Below are positions 34,600-44,400 of a stretch of 64,000 bases of DNA, piece after piece. A program made the translations under genes and the position numbers. The stretch lies in NCBI GenBank assembly GCA_965200765.1, contig OZ241380.1, positions 682,001-746,000 of the forward strand, read 5' to 3'. The notes beneath the pieces are model-generated. The model saw only the letters and a list, made by a program, of their open reading frames with translations. It was not told where the DNA came from and did not search any database. This DNA comes from G965200765 sp965200765 (GTDB lineage: Bacteria; Pseudomonadota; Gammaproteobacteria; Arenicellales; JAJDZL01). How positions within the stretch are numbered: position 1 is the first letter of the stretch; each line of letters begins with the position of its first letter.

Positions 34600-37398
34600 T
34601 TACAAATTTTGAATCGCCTCGGCACGTGCTTTCAAGTCATCCAGAGCGACCAGATTTTCTGACAATCGTTGGCGTTCTTTGTCAACAACTGCTGATGGTG
34701 CTTTTTCGACAAATTGATCGTTTGCCAGTTTGGATTCAGACTGTTGAATCATTCGGGTGACCGAATTGATTTCCTTTTCCAATTTTTCCAATTGCCCGGC
34801 CTTGTTGACTGTGGTATCGGTCAACATGGAAACCCTTAGATTGTCAACCAGAAAACCGCTGACTGCTCCGGTCTGTGCGTTTTCATCTTCTTCAATCCGA
34901 ACGGTGTCCAGTCGCGCCAGCGTACGCAAAATTGACTCGTAATTTTTCAGGTAGGCAATATCTTGCCGAGATGGATTTTCAAAAACAACTTGTACCCGAC
35001 TACCCGGGTTCACACCCAGTTCTGCCCGAATGTTGCGAATGCCGGAGATTACAGCTTTCACCCATTCAATTTCCTTCATAGCTTCGGTATTGTAGGGGAG
35101 CTGCTGAGGATTGACATACTCCTGAAGCATGATGGTACCTGTGTCCGGTTGTTTCTCTTCGTTTCGCGCAATCAGTGTTTGCCAGATTTTCTCTGTTACA
35201 AACGGCATAAACGGATGAAACAGTCGAAGCGATTTTTCCAGTACTTGTGCCAGTGTCCGCCGAATCGATGACTTTTCTGTTTCAGGCACTGATTCGTCCC
35301 GTAGCTGAACCTTCGCAAATTCAATATACCAATCGCAGAATTCACCCCAAACGAACTGATACATATGATGGGCGGCAAGATCAAATCTGTATTGCTCAAA
35401 TGCAGTTTCTACATTCTTGGTAGTTGTATGCAGCTCTGAAACAATCCATTTTTCAATGGTCGACTCGCCGACATGGTGGTCGTTAAAATTGATTTCATCG
35501 TCAGCTGTGTTCATCAGTACGAATCGGGCCGCATTCCAAAGTTTGTTGCAGAAGTTTCGGTATCCTTCGATTCGCTTTAGATCAAAACGAATATTTCGCC
35601 CTTGAGTGGCCAAACTTGCGATCGTGAGCCGCAGTGCGTCTGCACCGTACGCCGGTATTCCTTCCGGAAATTGTTGTCGAGTTGCTTTTTCGATTTCCGG
35701 TGCCAGTCCCGGTTGCATCAGCCCTGTCGTTCTTTTTTTAACCAATGTTTCCAGTTCGATGCCGTCAATCAAATCTAGCGGATCAAGAATATTTCCTTTG
35801 GATTTGGACATTTTCTGTCCCTTTGCGTCTCGCACCAAGCCATGAATATAGACTTCATCGAACGGGTGATCGCCAGCAAACTTGAGACCGAACATAATCA
35901 TTCGCGCAACCCAGAAAAAGATGATGTCAAAACCGGTTACCAGAACATTGGTCGTATAGAAAGTTTTCAGATCTTCTGTTTGGTCCGGCCAGCCGAGAGT
36001 TGAAAATGGCCATAGTGCCGATGAAAACCAGGTATCCAGTACATCTTCATCCCGTTTCAGTTGAATATTCGGATTGCCGTGTTTCTCTCTGGCCTGTTGC
36101 AGTGCTTCTTCTTCGCTTCTTGCTACGAAAATATTATTGTCATCGTCGTACCATGCAGGAATGCGATGCCCCCACCAGATTTGCCTTGAAATGCACCAGT
36201 CCTCAATATTCTCCATCCATTCAAAGTAAGTTCGGTCCCAGTTTGAAGGCACAAAGCGAATGGTACCGTTCCGCACAGCATCAATCGCTGGCTTGGCAAG
36301 CGGACCAACTTTGACAAACCACTGGTCCGTCAGATACGGTTCAATAATCTGGTTGGTACGATCTCCGTGAGGCACGTTGTATACATGTTCTTCAACACGC
36401 TCAAGCAATCCATTGGCTTCCATATCCGCTACAACTTTTTTGCGTGCCACGAAGCGGTCGAGTTCATGATAGGGGGTACCGGGCAAGTTGATTTTGGCGG
36501 CCGGGGTCATAATGTTGATAATGTCAAGCGAGTTTCGTTCACCAACCTTGAAGTCATTGAAATCATGGGCCGGTGTAACTTTCAGGCAACCTGTGCCAAA
36601 CTCGGGATCCACATAGTCGTCTGCAATAATTGGAATGATTCGCTTCACCAGCGGCAATTCCACTGACTTTCCAATCAACTTGGCATAGCGTTCATCGTCA
36701 GGATGAACTGCTACTGCGGTATCACCAAGCATTGTTTCCGGTCGAGTAGTCGCAATCACTACATGCGTGTCTTCGCCGACAATCGGATAGCGGAAATGCC
36801 ATAACGAACCTGTTTCTTCAACCATCAACACTTCGAGGTCGGAGATTGCAGTCAGCAGCACCGGGTCCCAGTTGACCAGTCGTTTTCCGCGATAAATCAA
36901 GCCTTCTTCATACAGTTTGATAAAAACTTCCCTTACCGCTCGCGACAAGTCTTCTTCCATGGTAAATCGTTCCCGACTCCAATCTACCGAAGCACCCAAT
37001 CTTCGCAACTGACTCGTGATGGTTCCGCCGGATTCAGCTTTCCACTTCCAGACCTCGTCGTTGAATGCCTGACGTCCCAGCGATGATCGCGAAATTCCGC
37101 GCGCCCGCAACTGTGTCTCCACAACAATTTGCGTAGCTATGCCAGCATGGTCAGTCCCCACTAGCCACAAAGTATTACGCCCCTTCATCCGATGATAGCG
37201 AATCAAGGCATCCATCAGCGTGTTTTGAAATGCATGCCCCATGTGCAAGCTGCCGGTTACGTTCGGCGGCGGAATCATGATGCAATAGGGTTCACCGCTT
37301 CCCGACGGCAAAAAACATCCCTGTTCTTCCCAACGCTGGTAAATCGGCTCCTCTATCAAATGCGGATCATAAGACTTTGAAAGTGAGTTCTGGCTCAT
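34600..37398 (-). CDS. valS: Valyl-tRNA synthetase
   Basis: 932 residues, class I synthetase. The HIGH motif reads PPPNVTGSLHMGHAFQ and the KMSKS loop QKMSKSKGNILDPLDLIDG; an editing (CP1) domain lies between them and a C-terminal coiled coil (LEKLEKEINSVTRMIQQSESKLA) ends the protein. It charges tRNA-Val, two of which lie in this window. It follows holC and pepA on the same strand, the common gammaproteobacterial order. Confidence 0.97.
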   Translation of the reverse strand: MSQNSLSKSYDPHLIEEPIYQRWEEQGCFLPSGSGEPYCIMIPPPNVTGSLHMGHAFQNTLMDALIRYHRMKGRNTLWLVGTDHAGIATQIVVETQLRARGISRSSLGRQAFNDEVWKWKAESGGTITSQLRRLGASVDWSRERFTMEEDLSRAVREVFIKLYEEGLIYRGKRLVNWDPVLLTAISDLEVLMVEETGSLWHFRYPIVGEDTHVVIATTRPETMLGDTAVAVHPDDERYAKLIGKSVELPLVKRIIPIIADDYVDPEFGTGCLKVTPAHDFNDFKVGERNSLDIINIMTPAAKINLPGTPYHELDRFVARKKVVADMEANGLLERVEEHVYNVPHGDRTNQIIEPYLTDQWFVKVGPLAKPAIDAVRNGTIRFVPSNWDRTYFEWMENIEDWCISRQIWWGHRIPAWYDDDNNIFVARSEEEALQQAREKHGNPNIQLKRDEDVLDTWFSSALWPFSTLGWPDQTEDLKTFYTTNVLVTGFDIIFFWVARMIMFGLKFAGDHPFDEVYIHGLVRDAKGQKMSKSKGNILDPLDLIDGIELETLVKKRTTGLMQPGLAPEIEKATRQQFPEGIPAYGADALRLTIASLATQGRNIRFDLKRIEGYRNFCNKLWNAARFVLMNTADDEINFNDHHVGESTIEKWIVSELHTTTKNVETAFEQYRFDLAAHHMYQFVWGEFCDWYIEFAKVQLRDESVPETEKSSIRRTLAQVLEKSLRLFHPFMPFVTEKIWQTLIARNEEKQPDTGTIMLQEYVNPQQLPYNTEAMKEIEWVKAVISGIRNIRAELGVNPGSRVQVVFENPSRQDIAYLKNYESILRTLARLDTVRIEEDENAQTGAVSGFLVDNLRVSMLTDTTVNKAGQLEKLEKEINSVTRMIQQSESKLANDQFVEKAPSAVVDKERQRLSENLVALDDLKARAEAIQNL

Positions 37399-37455
37399 TG
37401 AAATTCCCTGGCAAGTTATGGTCAGCGAGATCTGTCGTACACCAATCGGTGCAGA

Positions 37456-37890
37456 TTACACATGAAAGTGTTCCGGTTGAGAATTGGTAATGGCAATATA
37501 TTGCTCCTCGCGTTGTACAACTTCATCAGATTCACGGTCACCGAAATCAACAGGGTCGGCAACAATTTTGAACTGATTGGCGAAGTCGGGTACATCGTCG
37601 CGCAGCAACACCATTACATCGTTTAATTCAACTGGTGGATCTTCATCGCTGATGAGTACCGGATATTTATCAGGTTCTTCTTGAGCAACTTCGTCATCTG
37701 CATGAGGGACGAAACTGGACCAGGAGAACGACCAGAGATAGGTATCCAGAAATTTGCATTGTGCCTCGCTTTCGCAACACATGAAAACTTTATGCCCGCG
37801 CTTGACGGCTGTTTCTGCCAGTTTGCAGGCCAGGAACAGCTTGCCGTTGTCGCGGTGTGCCTTGAGATGATAAAAACGAACTTCTGTCAT
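37456..37890 (-). CDS. holC: DNA polymerase III chi subunit
   Basis: 144 residues. The start MTEVRFYHLKAHRDNGKLFLACKLAETA and the block LDTYLWSFSWSSFVPHADD are HolC features. Chi binds psi and single-strand-binding protein in the clamp loader. The start overlaps the pepA stop by 4 bases (ATGA), showing coupling. Position between pepA and valS supports the call as much as sequence does. Confidence 0.92.
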   Translation of the reverse strand: MTEVRFYHLKAHRDNGKLFLACKLAETAVKRGHKVFMCCESEAQCKFLDTYLWSFSWSSFVPHADDEVAQEEPDKYPVLISDEDPPVELNDVMVLLRDDVPDFANQFKIVADPVDFGDRESDEVVQREEQYIAITNSQPEHFHV

Positions 37891-39407
37891 GTGGATGTAC
37901 CGGATGTATTGTTTAGGTTTTCACAGTAGTCGATCAAATACTGTGTAAAAGTACCGACTGGACGTCCTGTTGCTCCTTTTTCACTGCCGGTGTTCCAGGC
38001 AGTACCTGCAATATCCAGATGCGCCCATTTGAAATTTTTGGTAAAGTGCGCCAAAAAGCATGCAGCAGTAACTGCACCCGCATCGCGACCACCGATATTT
38101 GCCAAATCTGCAAAATTGCTTTTCAACTGTGCATTGTAATCTTCCCAAAGCGGCATGCGCCATACCCGGTCGCAACTGGTTTCACCCGCGCGAATCAGAT
38201 CTTCGGCCAATTTGTCGTCATTGCTGAACATACCGCTCGGATGTTTGCCAAGGGCAACCACACAAGCACCGGTCAAAGTGGCCGCGTCAATAACGATTGT
38301 CGGATTGAAACGCTCTGTATAGGTGAGGGCATCGCACAAAATCAGCCGGCCTTCCGCATCGGTGTTCAATACTTCGATTGTGGTACCGGCCATGCTGGTA
38401 ACAATATCGCCCGGTTTGTTCGCTGCGCCATCCGGCAAGTTTTCACTGCTTGGTATGACTCCGACTACGTTCATCGGCAGATTGAGTTCGCTCAAGGCCG
38501 TTATTGCGCCAATTACTCCGGCCGCGCCGCACATGTCGAATTTCATTTCATCCATGCTTCCGGCAGGCTTGATTGAAATTCCACCGGCATCAAAGGTCAA
38601 GCCTTTGCCGACCAAGGCTACCGGGCGCATCTTTTCGGGTCCGCCACGATATTGAATCAAGATCAACTTGGCTGGCTCCCGACTTCCGCGCGAAACAGAT
38701 AGCAGTGAACCCATGCCGAGTTCTTGCATGTCTTTCTCTTCGAGCACCTCAACATCGATTTTGTCGTGATCGGCGAGTTCGCTGGCTTTGTTCGCCAAGT
38801 AAGTCGGAGTGCAAATGTTACCAGGCAAATTGCCCAGCTCTCTAGCCGCCGAAACACCGCTGCTAATTGCTGCGCCAACCCGAATTCCTGCTCGAATCGG
38901 CTTGATATTGACCTGCTTTTTGGAAATGAACTGAATTCGCCATTTCTTGGTGCGTTCCGTGTCTTTGGTCTTCAGCTGGGTGAATTTGTAAAGACAAAAG
39001 TTGATGCTTTGCACGACATGTCTGGATTGCCAGGCAAGGTCGCGATCCTGCAACTCCATATCGTCCAGACAAAATGCCACGCTGTCTGCAGCAAGTTTCG
39101 ACAGACATTCGGCGGCGCCTTGAACGGCTTTCAGAAAAATTTTGGAGTCAAATTCTTCACGTTTCCCCAATTGAACGATCAAAACGCGTTTCGCTTTGAT
39201 TCCGCCAATCGCGGGAACCAGAACACACTCTCCAGGTTTTTTTCCGAGGTCGTCATTGCTGACGACGTTTTTCAATACGCCTCCAGATTTTTCATCTGCT
39301 TCTGCGGCAGACGAAGTAAAATCCTTCTTGCCATATACCCCCACAATGATGTAGCCAGTTTTGCAGTTCGAAGGACTATTGCGATTCGCAGTAAACTCTG
39401 CACCCAT
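37887..39407 (-). CDS. pepA: Leucyl aminopeptidase PepA
   Basis: 506 residues of the M17 family. The N-terminal domain is at about 1-165; the catalytic half has GLTFDAGGISIKPAGSMDEMKFDMCGAAGV (metal and lysine ligands) and the signature NTDAEGRLILCDALTY. It removes N-terminal residues with two metal ions, and in other species also binds DNA. ATG 39407. It leads the pepA-holC-valS unit and is divergent from lptF. Confidence 0.96.
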   Translation of the reverse strand: MGAEFTANRNSPSNCKTGYIIVGVYGKKDFTSSAAEADEKSGGVLKNVVSNDDLGKKPGECVLVPAIGGIKAKRVLIVQLGKREEFDSKIFLKAVQGAAECLSKLAADSVAFCLDDMELQDRDLAWQSRHVVQSINFCLYKFTQLKTKDTERTKKWRIQFISKKQVNIKPIRAGIRVGAAISSGVSAARELGNLPGNICTPTYLANKASELADHDKIDVEVLEEKDMQELGMGSLLSVSRGSREPAKLILIQYRGGPEKMRPVALVGKGLTFDAGGISIKPAGSMDEMKFDMCGAAGVIGAITALSELNLPMNVVGVIPSSENLPDGAANKPGDIVTSMAGTTIEVLNTDAEGRLILCDALTYTERFNPTIVIDAATLTGACVVALGKHPSGMFSNDDKLAEDLIRAGETSCDRVWRMPLWEDYNAQLKSNFADLANIGGRDAGAVTAACFLAHFTKNFKWAHLDIAGTAWNTGSEKGATGRPVGTFTQYLIDYCENLNNTSGTST

Positions 39408-39548
39408 ATATTAATTACTCCCTGAATATTATTTGTATTCAAAATCATTGTCTATGGTTACTGAATCAAAATTTCCATTCTAACAGATGAAGCATGATTG
39501 TTACCTTACATCTTGCATAAATTTTTACGATCAATCCAGACCTATCCA

Positions 39549-40637
39549 ATGCGTATTCTGAATCGAACTCTGGTCAGTGAAACGGTAGTTTCAAGTGCCT
39601 TGATTGCACTGGCTACAACCGGAATATTCATTGTCATCAAGGTTGTAGAGTTGTTGAAGCAGGCGGTTGAGGGACGACTGCCGACTGATGGACTGTGGAT
39701 ACTGCTTGCCCTCAATCTGATCAATTACATGGACATTGTGATTGGTGCTGCAGTTTACATTGCGGTTCTGGTGGTACTGGCGCGCTGGAATCGGGAACAA
39801 ATGATGGTGATCTATGCTACCAGCGGTATTGGTCCTTCCGGGTTTTTGATGCCGGCAGGAGTGATTGCGCTGATGGCGATGTGCGTGGTCGGGTACTTCT
39901 CCTTTGCAATGTCGCCGTATGCCAACCGGATGATTCAGCAGGAGCTGGAGTTGTTTCGCAGTCAAGCGGACTTGATGCCGGTGGAGCGGGGCCAGTTCTC
40001 GGTTTCAGGAAACGGACGCTCAGTAGTGTATTTTGCCAACAATCCTTCCGAGGATCCGTCGTCTATCCAGTATTTCAGCGTGGTTTACAAAGACGATGCA
40101 ACAGAGGTGACAACGGCCCGTAGCGGCCGGATTGAGGAAAAGGGCGGGGAAACCCTGCATCTTGCTACTGGCAAGCGATATTTGTTGTCGCAAGACTCGA
40201 CTACCTATGAATTGACTGAATTCGACACCCTTGTGGCTCAATTTCGCGCGCCACTTTCTTCTCAGTCCAGCCTGCATACGAGAGGCAAGCCAACTGCCGA
40301 TTTGATCGCTTCCCAAAATCCCGAAGACCAGATTGAGCTGATTTGGCGATGTTCTCGAACATTGATGATATTTGTTGTTGTGCTACTTGCTTTCGGCCTG
40401 AATTTGTCGCCGACGAGACAGGGTGCCGGCGCCAAATTGATTGGTGCAATTGTCATTTATTTCGCTTACAGCAATCTGTTGGGATTCGTGATCAAATCTG
40501 GCGATGGAAATCCACTCGAGTCAGTCATGTTTCTTGGCTTAGTGCATGGCGCATTCATTGCGTTGCTCATTTGGTCCGTAATTCGTACAAGTCGCAACAA
40601 ATTATTTTTTCCAAGAGCGACATTGGTGAGACCGTGA
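39549..40637 (+). CDS. lptF: LPS export ABC transporter permease LptF
   Basis: 362 residues, YjgP/YjgQ family. Three membrane helices at the start, a periplasmic jellyroll domain (about 120-270) and three helices at the end. With LptG and LptB it extracts LPS from the inner membrane. I chose ATG 39549 (MRILNRTLVSETVVSS), the family start, over the longer open frame. The stop overlaps the lptG start. Confidence 0.93.
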   Translation: MRILNRTLVSETVVSSALIALATTGIFIVIKVVELLKQAVEGRLPTDGLWILLALNLINYMDIVIGAAVYIAVLVVLARWNREQMMVIYATSGIGPSGFLMPAGVIALMAMCVVGYFSFAMSPYANRMIQQELELFRSQADLMPVERGQFSVSGNGRSVVYFANNPSEDPSSIQYFSVVYKDDATEVTTARSGRIEEKGGETLHLATGKRYLLSQDSTTYELTEFDTLVAQFRAPLSSQSSLHTRGKPTADLIASQNPEDQIELIWRCSRTLMIFVVVLLAFGLNLSPTRQGAGAKLIGAIVIYFAYSNLLGFVIKSGDGNPLESVMFLGLVHGAFIALLIWSVIRTSRNKLFFPRATLVRP

Positions 40638-41683
40638 AGAAAATTGACTGGCACATAGGCCGGGAATTATTGACCAAAACGTTAGCAACCGGTGCATGGT
40701 TGCTGTGCATTTATGCATTTGTCTCGCTGATTGAAGTTTTCGAAAGCTATGGTGACGAGTTGTCAACCCTGAATGTTGCGAAACTGATGCTATTGGCATT
40801 GCCAACCATGCTGTATCAGTTGGCCCCCATGATCTTACTCATTGGAATTTTGCTGGGACTTGCGGCACTTTCCCAGAATCTGGAACTGGTCGCAATGATG
40901 GCTGGTGGTATATCCCGTCGAAGAATCGCTGCTTCCGTCGCAGGATTTGCAGCTGCTTTCGCGATAGTGATGTTTGTTTGGGGCGAACTTGTGGTTCCCA
41001 ACACGGCAAGAATGGGCGAACAAGTCCGTCAATTGTACGAAGGTGTAGTGCAGGATGACGCGCAGTTTTGGTTTCGAGACGGAAATCGATTTGTCAATTA
41101 TCGCGGTGTGTCAGAAGATGGACAAATGAGGTTAGTCAAAGTTTTTGAATTCGACGAACGCGGACAATTGATGAAAACCACGACGGCGGACTCTGCACGA
41201 TTCGACGAGAATTCGGGAAAGCAGATGTTATTCAATGTTGTGGAACAAAAGCAGGTGGAGGGTGCTCTGGTATCAGCAAATTACAACCAGATCGAAGTCG
41301 AGTTTGACATTGACCGACAGACTGTGGAATTACTCGGAAGGAACACGGCCCAAATGTCAATCTGGCAGTTGCTGAATCAGTCAAATTTTCTTGAAGCAAC
41401 GGGTCAGGACACCAAGATTTACGAACTGGAGTTCTGGAACCGGATCATTTTTCCGCTGTCCATCATCGCGATGGTAGCGATTATCATTCCATTTGGCTTC
41501 AAAACGGTTCGGCATACTGGATTTCAAGCGTTGTTTGGACTGGTAATCGGTCTGGCTTATATTGCGGTTCAACAATCGGCCGGCTACATCGTTTTGCTTA
41601 ATGGTATGCCACCACTGTTGGGGGCAGCATTTGTTCTGACGGCTGTTTCAATCGGCGCATTTGCAACGCTATACAAGTTGTAA
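40634..41683 (+). CDS. lptG: LPS export ABC transporter permease LptG
   Basis: 349 residues, same family as LptF and partner to it. The start is GTG 40634 within a GTGA overlap of the lptF stop, giving MKKIDWHIGRELLTKTLATGAWLL; the open frame extends far upstream but inside lptF and is not coding. Six helices and the central beta-jellyroll are complete. It implies a Gram-negative envelope with LPS. Confidence 0.93.
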   Translation: MKKIDWHIGRELLTKTLATGAWLLCIYAFVSLIEVFESYGDELSTLNVAKLMLLALPTMLYQLAPMILLIGILLGLAALSQNLELVAMMAGGISRRRIAASVAGFAAAFAIVMFVWGELVVPNTARMGEQVRQLYEGVVQDDAQFWFRDGNRFVNYRGVSEDGQMRLVKVFEFDERGQLMKTTTADSARFDENSGKQMLFNVVEQKQVEGALVSANYNQIEVEFDIDRQTVELLGRNTAQMSIWQLLNQSNFLEATGQDTKIYELEFWNRIIFPLSIIAMVAIIIPFGFKTVRHTGFQALFGLVIGLAYIAVQQSAGYIVLLNGMPPLLGAAFVLTAVSIGAFATLYKL

Positions 41684-41707
41684 CGCGCAAGACAGAAAGA
41701 CTTGCTT

Positions 41708-41896
41708 TCAGCTCTTGGGTGGCGTGTTTCCTTTTTTATTGTTACTGCGAGTTTCGGTTTCATCGTCCATCAAGATCCGATACGCTGGACCTTCAAGATC
41801 ATCGTACTGTCCGCTTCGCAAAGCCTTGATGAATATCCAGGCCATGGCGACAACTGCAATCGCCGCCACAATGAGTAAAAGAAAAACTACATCCAT
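41708..41896 (-). CDS. ccoS: cbb3-type cytochrome oxidase assembly protein CcoS
   Basis: 62 residues from ATG 41896: one membrane helix (MDVVFLLLIVAAIAVVAMAW) then the CcoS signature IKALRSGQYDDLEGPAYRILMDD. CcoS is needed to insert haem and copper cofactors into cbb3 oxidase. It lies 32 bases after ccoI on the same strand, far from ccoNOQP on the other strand. Confidence 0.93.
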   Translation of the reverse strand: MDVVFLLLIVAAIAVVAMAWIFIKALRSGQYDDLEGPAYRILMDDETETRSNNKKGNTPPKS

Positions 41897-41928
41897 GTTC
41901 GCGCTACGCAATCGAGTACTTGTAACTG

Positions 41929-44400
41929 TTAACTGGTCGACATTGATTTCAGGTCCGCTTCAAGTTTGTTCAGACGCAGAGAATTGTACAGAACAATCAG
42001 CGAACTGACCGACATGCCGATTGCGGCGGCGAACGGTGGCACCAGCCCGGCACTGGCTAGCGATATGCCAATCAGGTTGTAACCAACAGCCCAGACAATA
42101 TTCTGCCGCGCAACTCGAAGTGTTTGTTTCGCAACTTTGTTGGCCGCCGATAGTGACATCAAATTACCGGATGTCAACACGAAATCGGAATTCACTTTTA
42201 CAGCGTGGGAAGCCGACGTTGATGCAACCGACGAATTGGCCGCGGCCAGAACCGGTGCATCGTTGATACCATCCCCAACCATTGTGATGCACTGTCCTTC
42301 ATTTTGAAGCGCTCGAATCATTTGAAGTTTGTCGTTGGGTGTGCAGTTTGCAAAAACTTTCTTGATTCCAGTGCTTCTGGCAATTCGGTTGCCTTCCGCT
42401 TTGCGATCTCCGGTAACCAACATTGTGATGATGTTGTCTTCTTGCAACGCACTGATGGCATGCTTCGCATGGGTACGCAAACTGTCTCGAAACTTGAAAA
42501 TGCACAGCAATTGATTGTCGGTCGCAAGCATTGCTGATGGCCCGAATTCATCCACCAGAGAAGTGTCTGCGTCAACATTTGCATACTCTTTGACAAATTT
42601 TTCTGAACCCAGAAAATATTTTTGTCCGCTCACAACACCGTGAACCCCTGCGCCAGGCAGGTTGTTCAGTTCACTTGCAGATGGCAGATTCAATTCAGTA
42701 CTTGCATACTGAAGCGCACTGGAAATGGGGTGTTCCGAACCGCCGGATAGTCCGGCGGCGATTTGCAAGCATAATTCACGATTATTGCTTCCAACTGTTT
42801 CGATTTCAACGAGTGCCAGCTTACCTGTTGTCAAAGTGCCAGTTTTATCGAATACGAAGGTATCAGAGCGGGCCAGACTTTGAATGGCATTGGCACGAGT
42901 CGTCAGAATTCCGATTTTTGCCAGTCTGCGTACAGCGACCGTCAGAGCTGTGGGGGCGGCAAGTGACAACGCACAAGGGCAGGCTACCACCAGAACGGAA
43001 ATCGTATAGGCAAGCCATTCCGGGTTTCCTTGCATGAACCAGAAAAGCGCGATACATGTTGCAATCAGGACAACCGTAATCGAAAACATGGCTGCAATTT
43101 TGTCAGTAATTCCTGCCATTTTTGGTCTGGACTGTCGTGCGCGTTCCAATAGTCGTTGAATACTGGCCAAGACAGTGTCTTTGCCAACTTGTGAAATCTG
43201 TACAACAATAAGATTTGATACATTGCTGGAGCCACCGATGATTGCTTCCCCTTTGCTACGGGGTAGTGGGTATGACTCACCGGTGACAACGGATTCGTCA
43301 ACTTCGGTCGTGCCGTCAACGATTACGCCGTCTGCTGGTACATGTTCACCTGGACGTACCACTACATAGTCTCCAACCTTTAGACGGGCGATTGGGATGA
43401 TTGTGGTTGATTGTAGATCATTCGGATTGGCTAGCCGGCTAGCGTATGCCGGTGCAGACGAATTCAATTGACGAACAGAATCAGACATGCGCTTCTGCGC
43501 GGATTGTTCGAAGAAACGCGAAACAAGCTGGAGAAACACAAACATTGCAATGCTGTCATAGTACACGTCTCCAGTTCCGGCAATCGTTGCATACAAGCTT
43601 CCGACGAACGCAAGCAACAGTCCAAGAGCTACCGGAACATCCATGGTTGCAGCTCCGGCGCGAAGGTCGCGTGCAGCACCGCGGAATATCGGCGTCGCGC
43701 AATAGAATAGTATCGGTATCGTCAGTAACAGGCTGAACCGCTCGAACAATTGTTCAAATTGAATTTCTATCCCGCTCCAGTTTCCGAAGTACATGGCGAC
43801 TGCCAAAATCATTACTTGCATTCCAAGTAGACCGGCAATCCCCATTCTTCTCATCAGTCTTTTTCTTTGCGCTTGTACATGCGCTTCATAGCTTGATGGG
43901 TCATATGGACTGACACTGTAGCCAAGATTTTGAATCGTACGAACAATCTCACTTAGCTTCAATTGATTGCTACGCCACTGAATGTAGAGACGATGTGTAG
44001 AGTAATTGAGTCCGACTTCACTCACTCCATCCAGCTTTTTTGTCTTGTTTTCAATGAGCCATACGCATGCAGGGCAGTGAATTTCCCCGATGACAAATTC
44101 TGCCTCGCATTCGTTGTTTTCCACTTTACGCACAAACGCAGATTGAACGATATCATCGTCAAGCAATTCTGGGTGAACAACAGGATGGCCTGAACGGGCT
44201 TCGTCTATCGGTCGAGGGGTGGCAGTTCGTTTTTTGTAGTAGGATTCCAGTCCTGACTCATGGATCACCTCAGCCACCGCTACGCATCCCGGACAGCACA
44301 TCGGAAAGGTTTTCCCGTTTAACACTGCATGGTAGCTAGTATCGACGGGTACTGACTCACCGCAGTGATAGCAAGTTGAGTTTGAATTGAAATTTTGCAA
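41929..44400 (-). CDS. ccoI: Copper-transporting P1B-type ATPase CcoI for cbb3 oxidase assembly
   Basis: 823 residues. An N-terminal cysteine cluster (CYHCG, CCPGC) is followed by a heavy-metal-associated domain with CPACVWLIE, eight membrane helices, the metal motif ACPCALSLAAP, phosphorylation site DKTGTLT and hinge GDGINDAPVL. The Cys-rich start is typical of FixI/CcoI rather than CopA. It exports copper for cbb3 oxidase. ccoS follows. Confidence 0.95.
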   Translation of the reverse strand: MQNFNSNSTCYHCGESVPVDTSYHAVLNGKTFPMCCPGCVAVAEVIHESGLESYYKKRTATPRPIDEARSGHPVVHPELLDDDIVQSAFVRKVENNECEAEFVIGEIHCPACVWLIENKTKKLDGVSEVGLNYSTHRLYIQWRSNQLKLSEIVRTIQNLGYSVSPYDPSSYEAHVQAQRKRLMRRMGIAGLLGMQVMILAVAMYFGNWSGIEIQFEQLFERFSLLLTIPILFYCATPIFRGAARDLRAGAATMDVPVALGLLLAFVGSLYATIAGTGDVYYDSIAMFVFLQLVSRFFEQSAQKRMSDSVRQLNSSAPAYASRLANPNDLQSTTIIPIARLKVGDYVVVRPGEHVPADGVIVDGTTEVDESVVTGESYPLPRSKGEAIIGGSSNVSNLIVVQISQVGKDTVLASIQRLLERARQSRPKMAGITDKIAAMFSITVVLIATCIALFWFMQGNPEWLAYTISVLVVACPCALSLAAPTALTVAVRRLAKIGILTTRANAIQSLARSDTFVFDKTGTLTTGKLALVEIETVGSNNRELCLQIAAGLSGGSEHPISSALQYASTELNLPSASELNNLPGAGVHGVVSGQKYFLGSEKFVKEYANVDADTSLVDEFGPSAMLATDNQLLCIFKFRDSLRTHAKHAISALQEDNIITMLVTGDRKAEGNRIARSTGIKKVFANCTPNDKLQMIRALQNEGQCITMVGDGINDAPVLAAANSSVASTSASHAVKVNSDFVLTSGNLMSLSAANKVAKQTLRVARQNIVWAVGYNLIGISLASAGLVPPFAAAIGMSVSSLIVLYNSLRLNKLEADLKSMSTS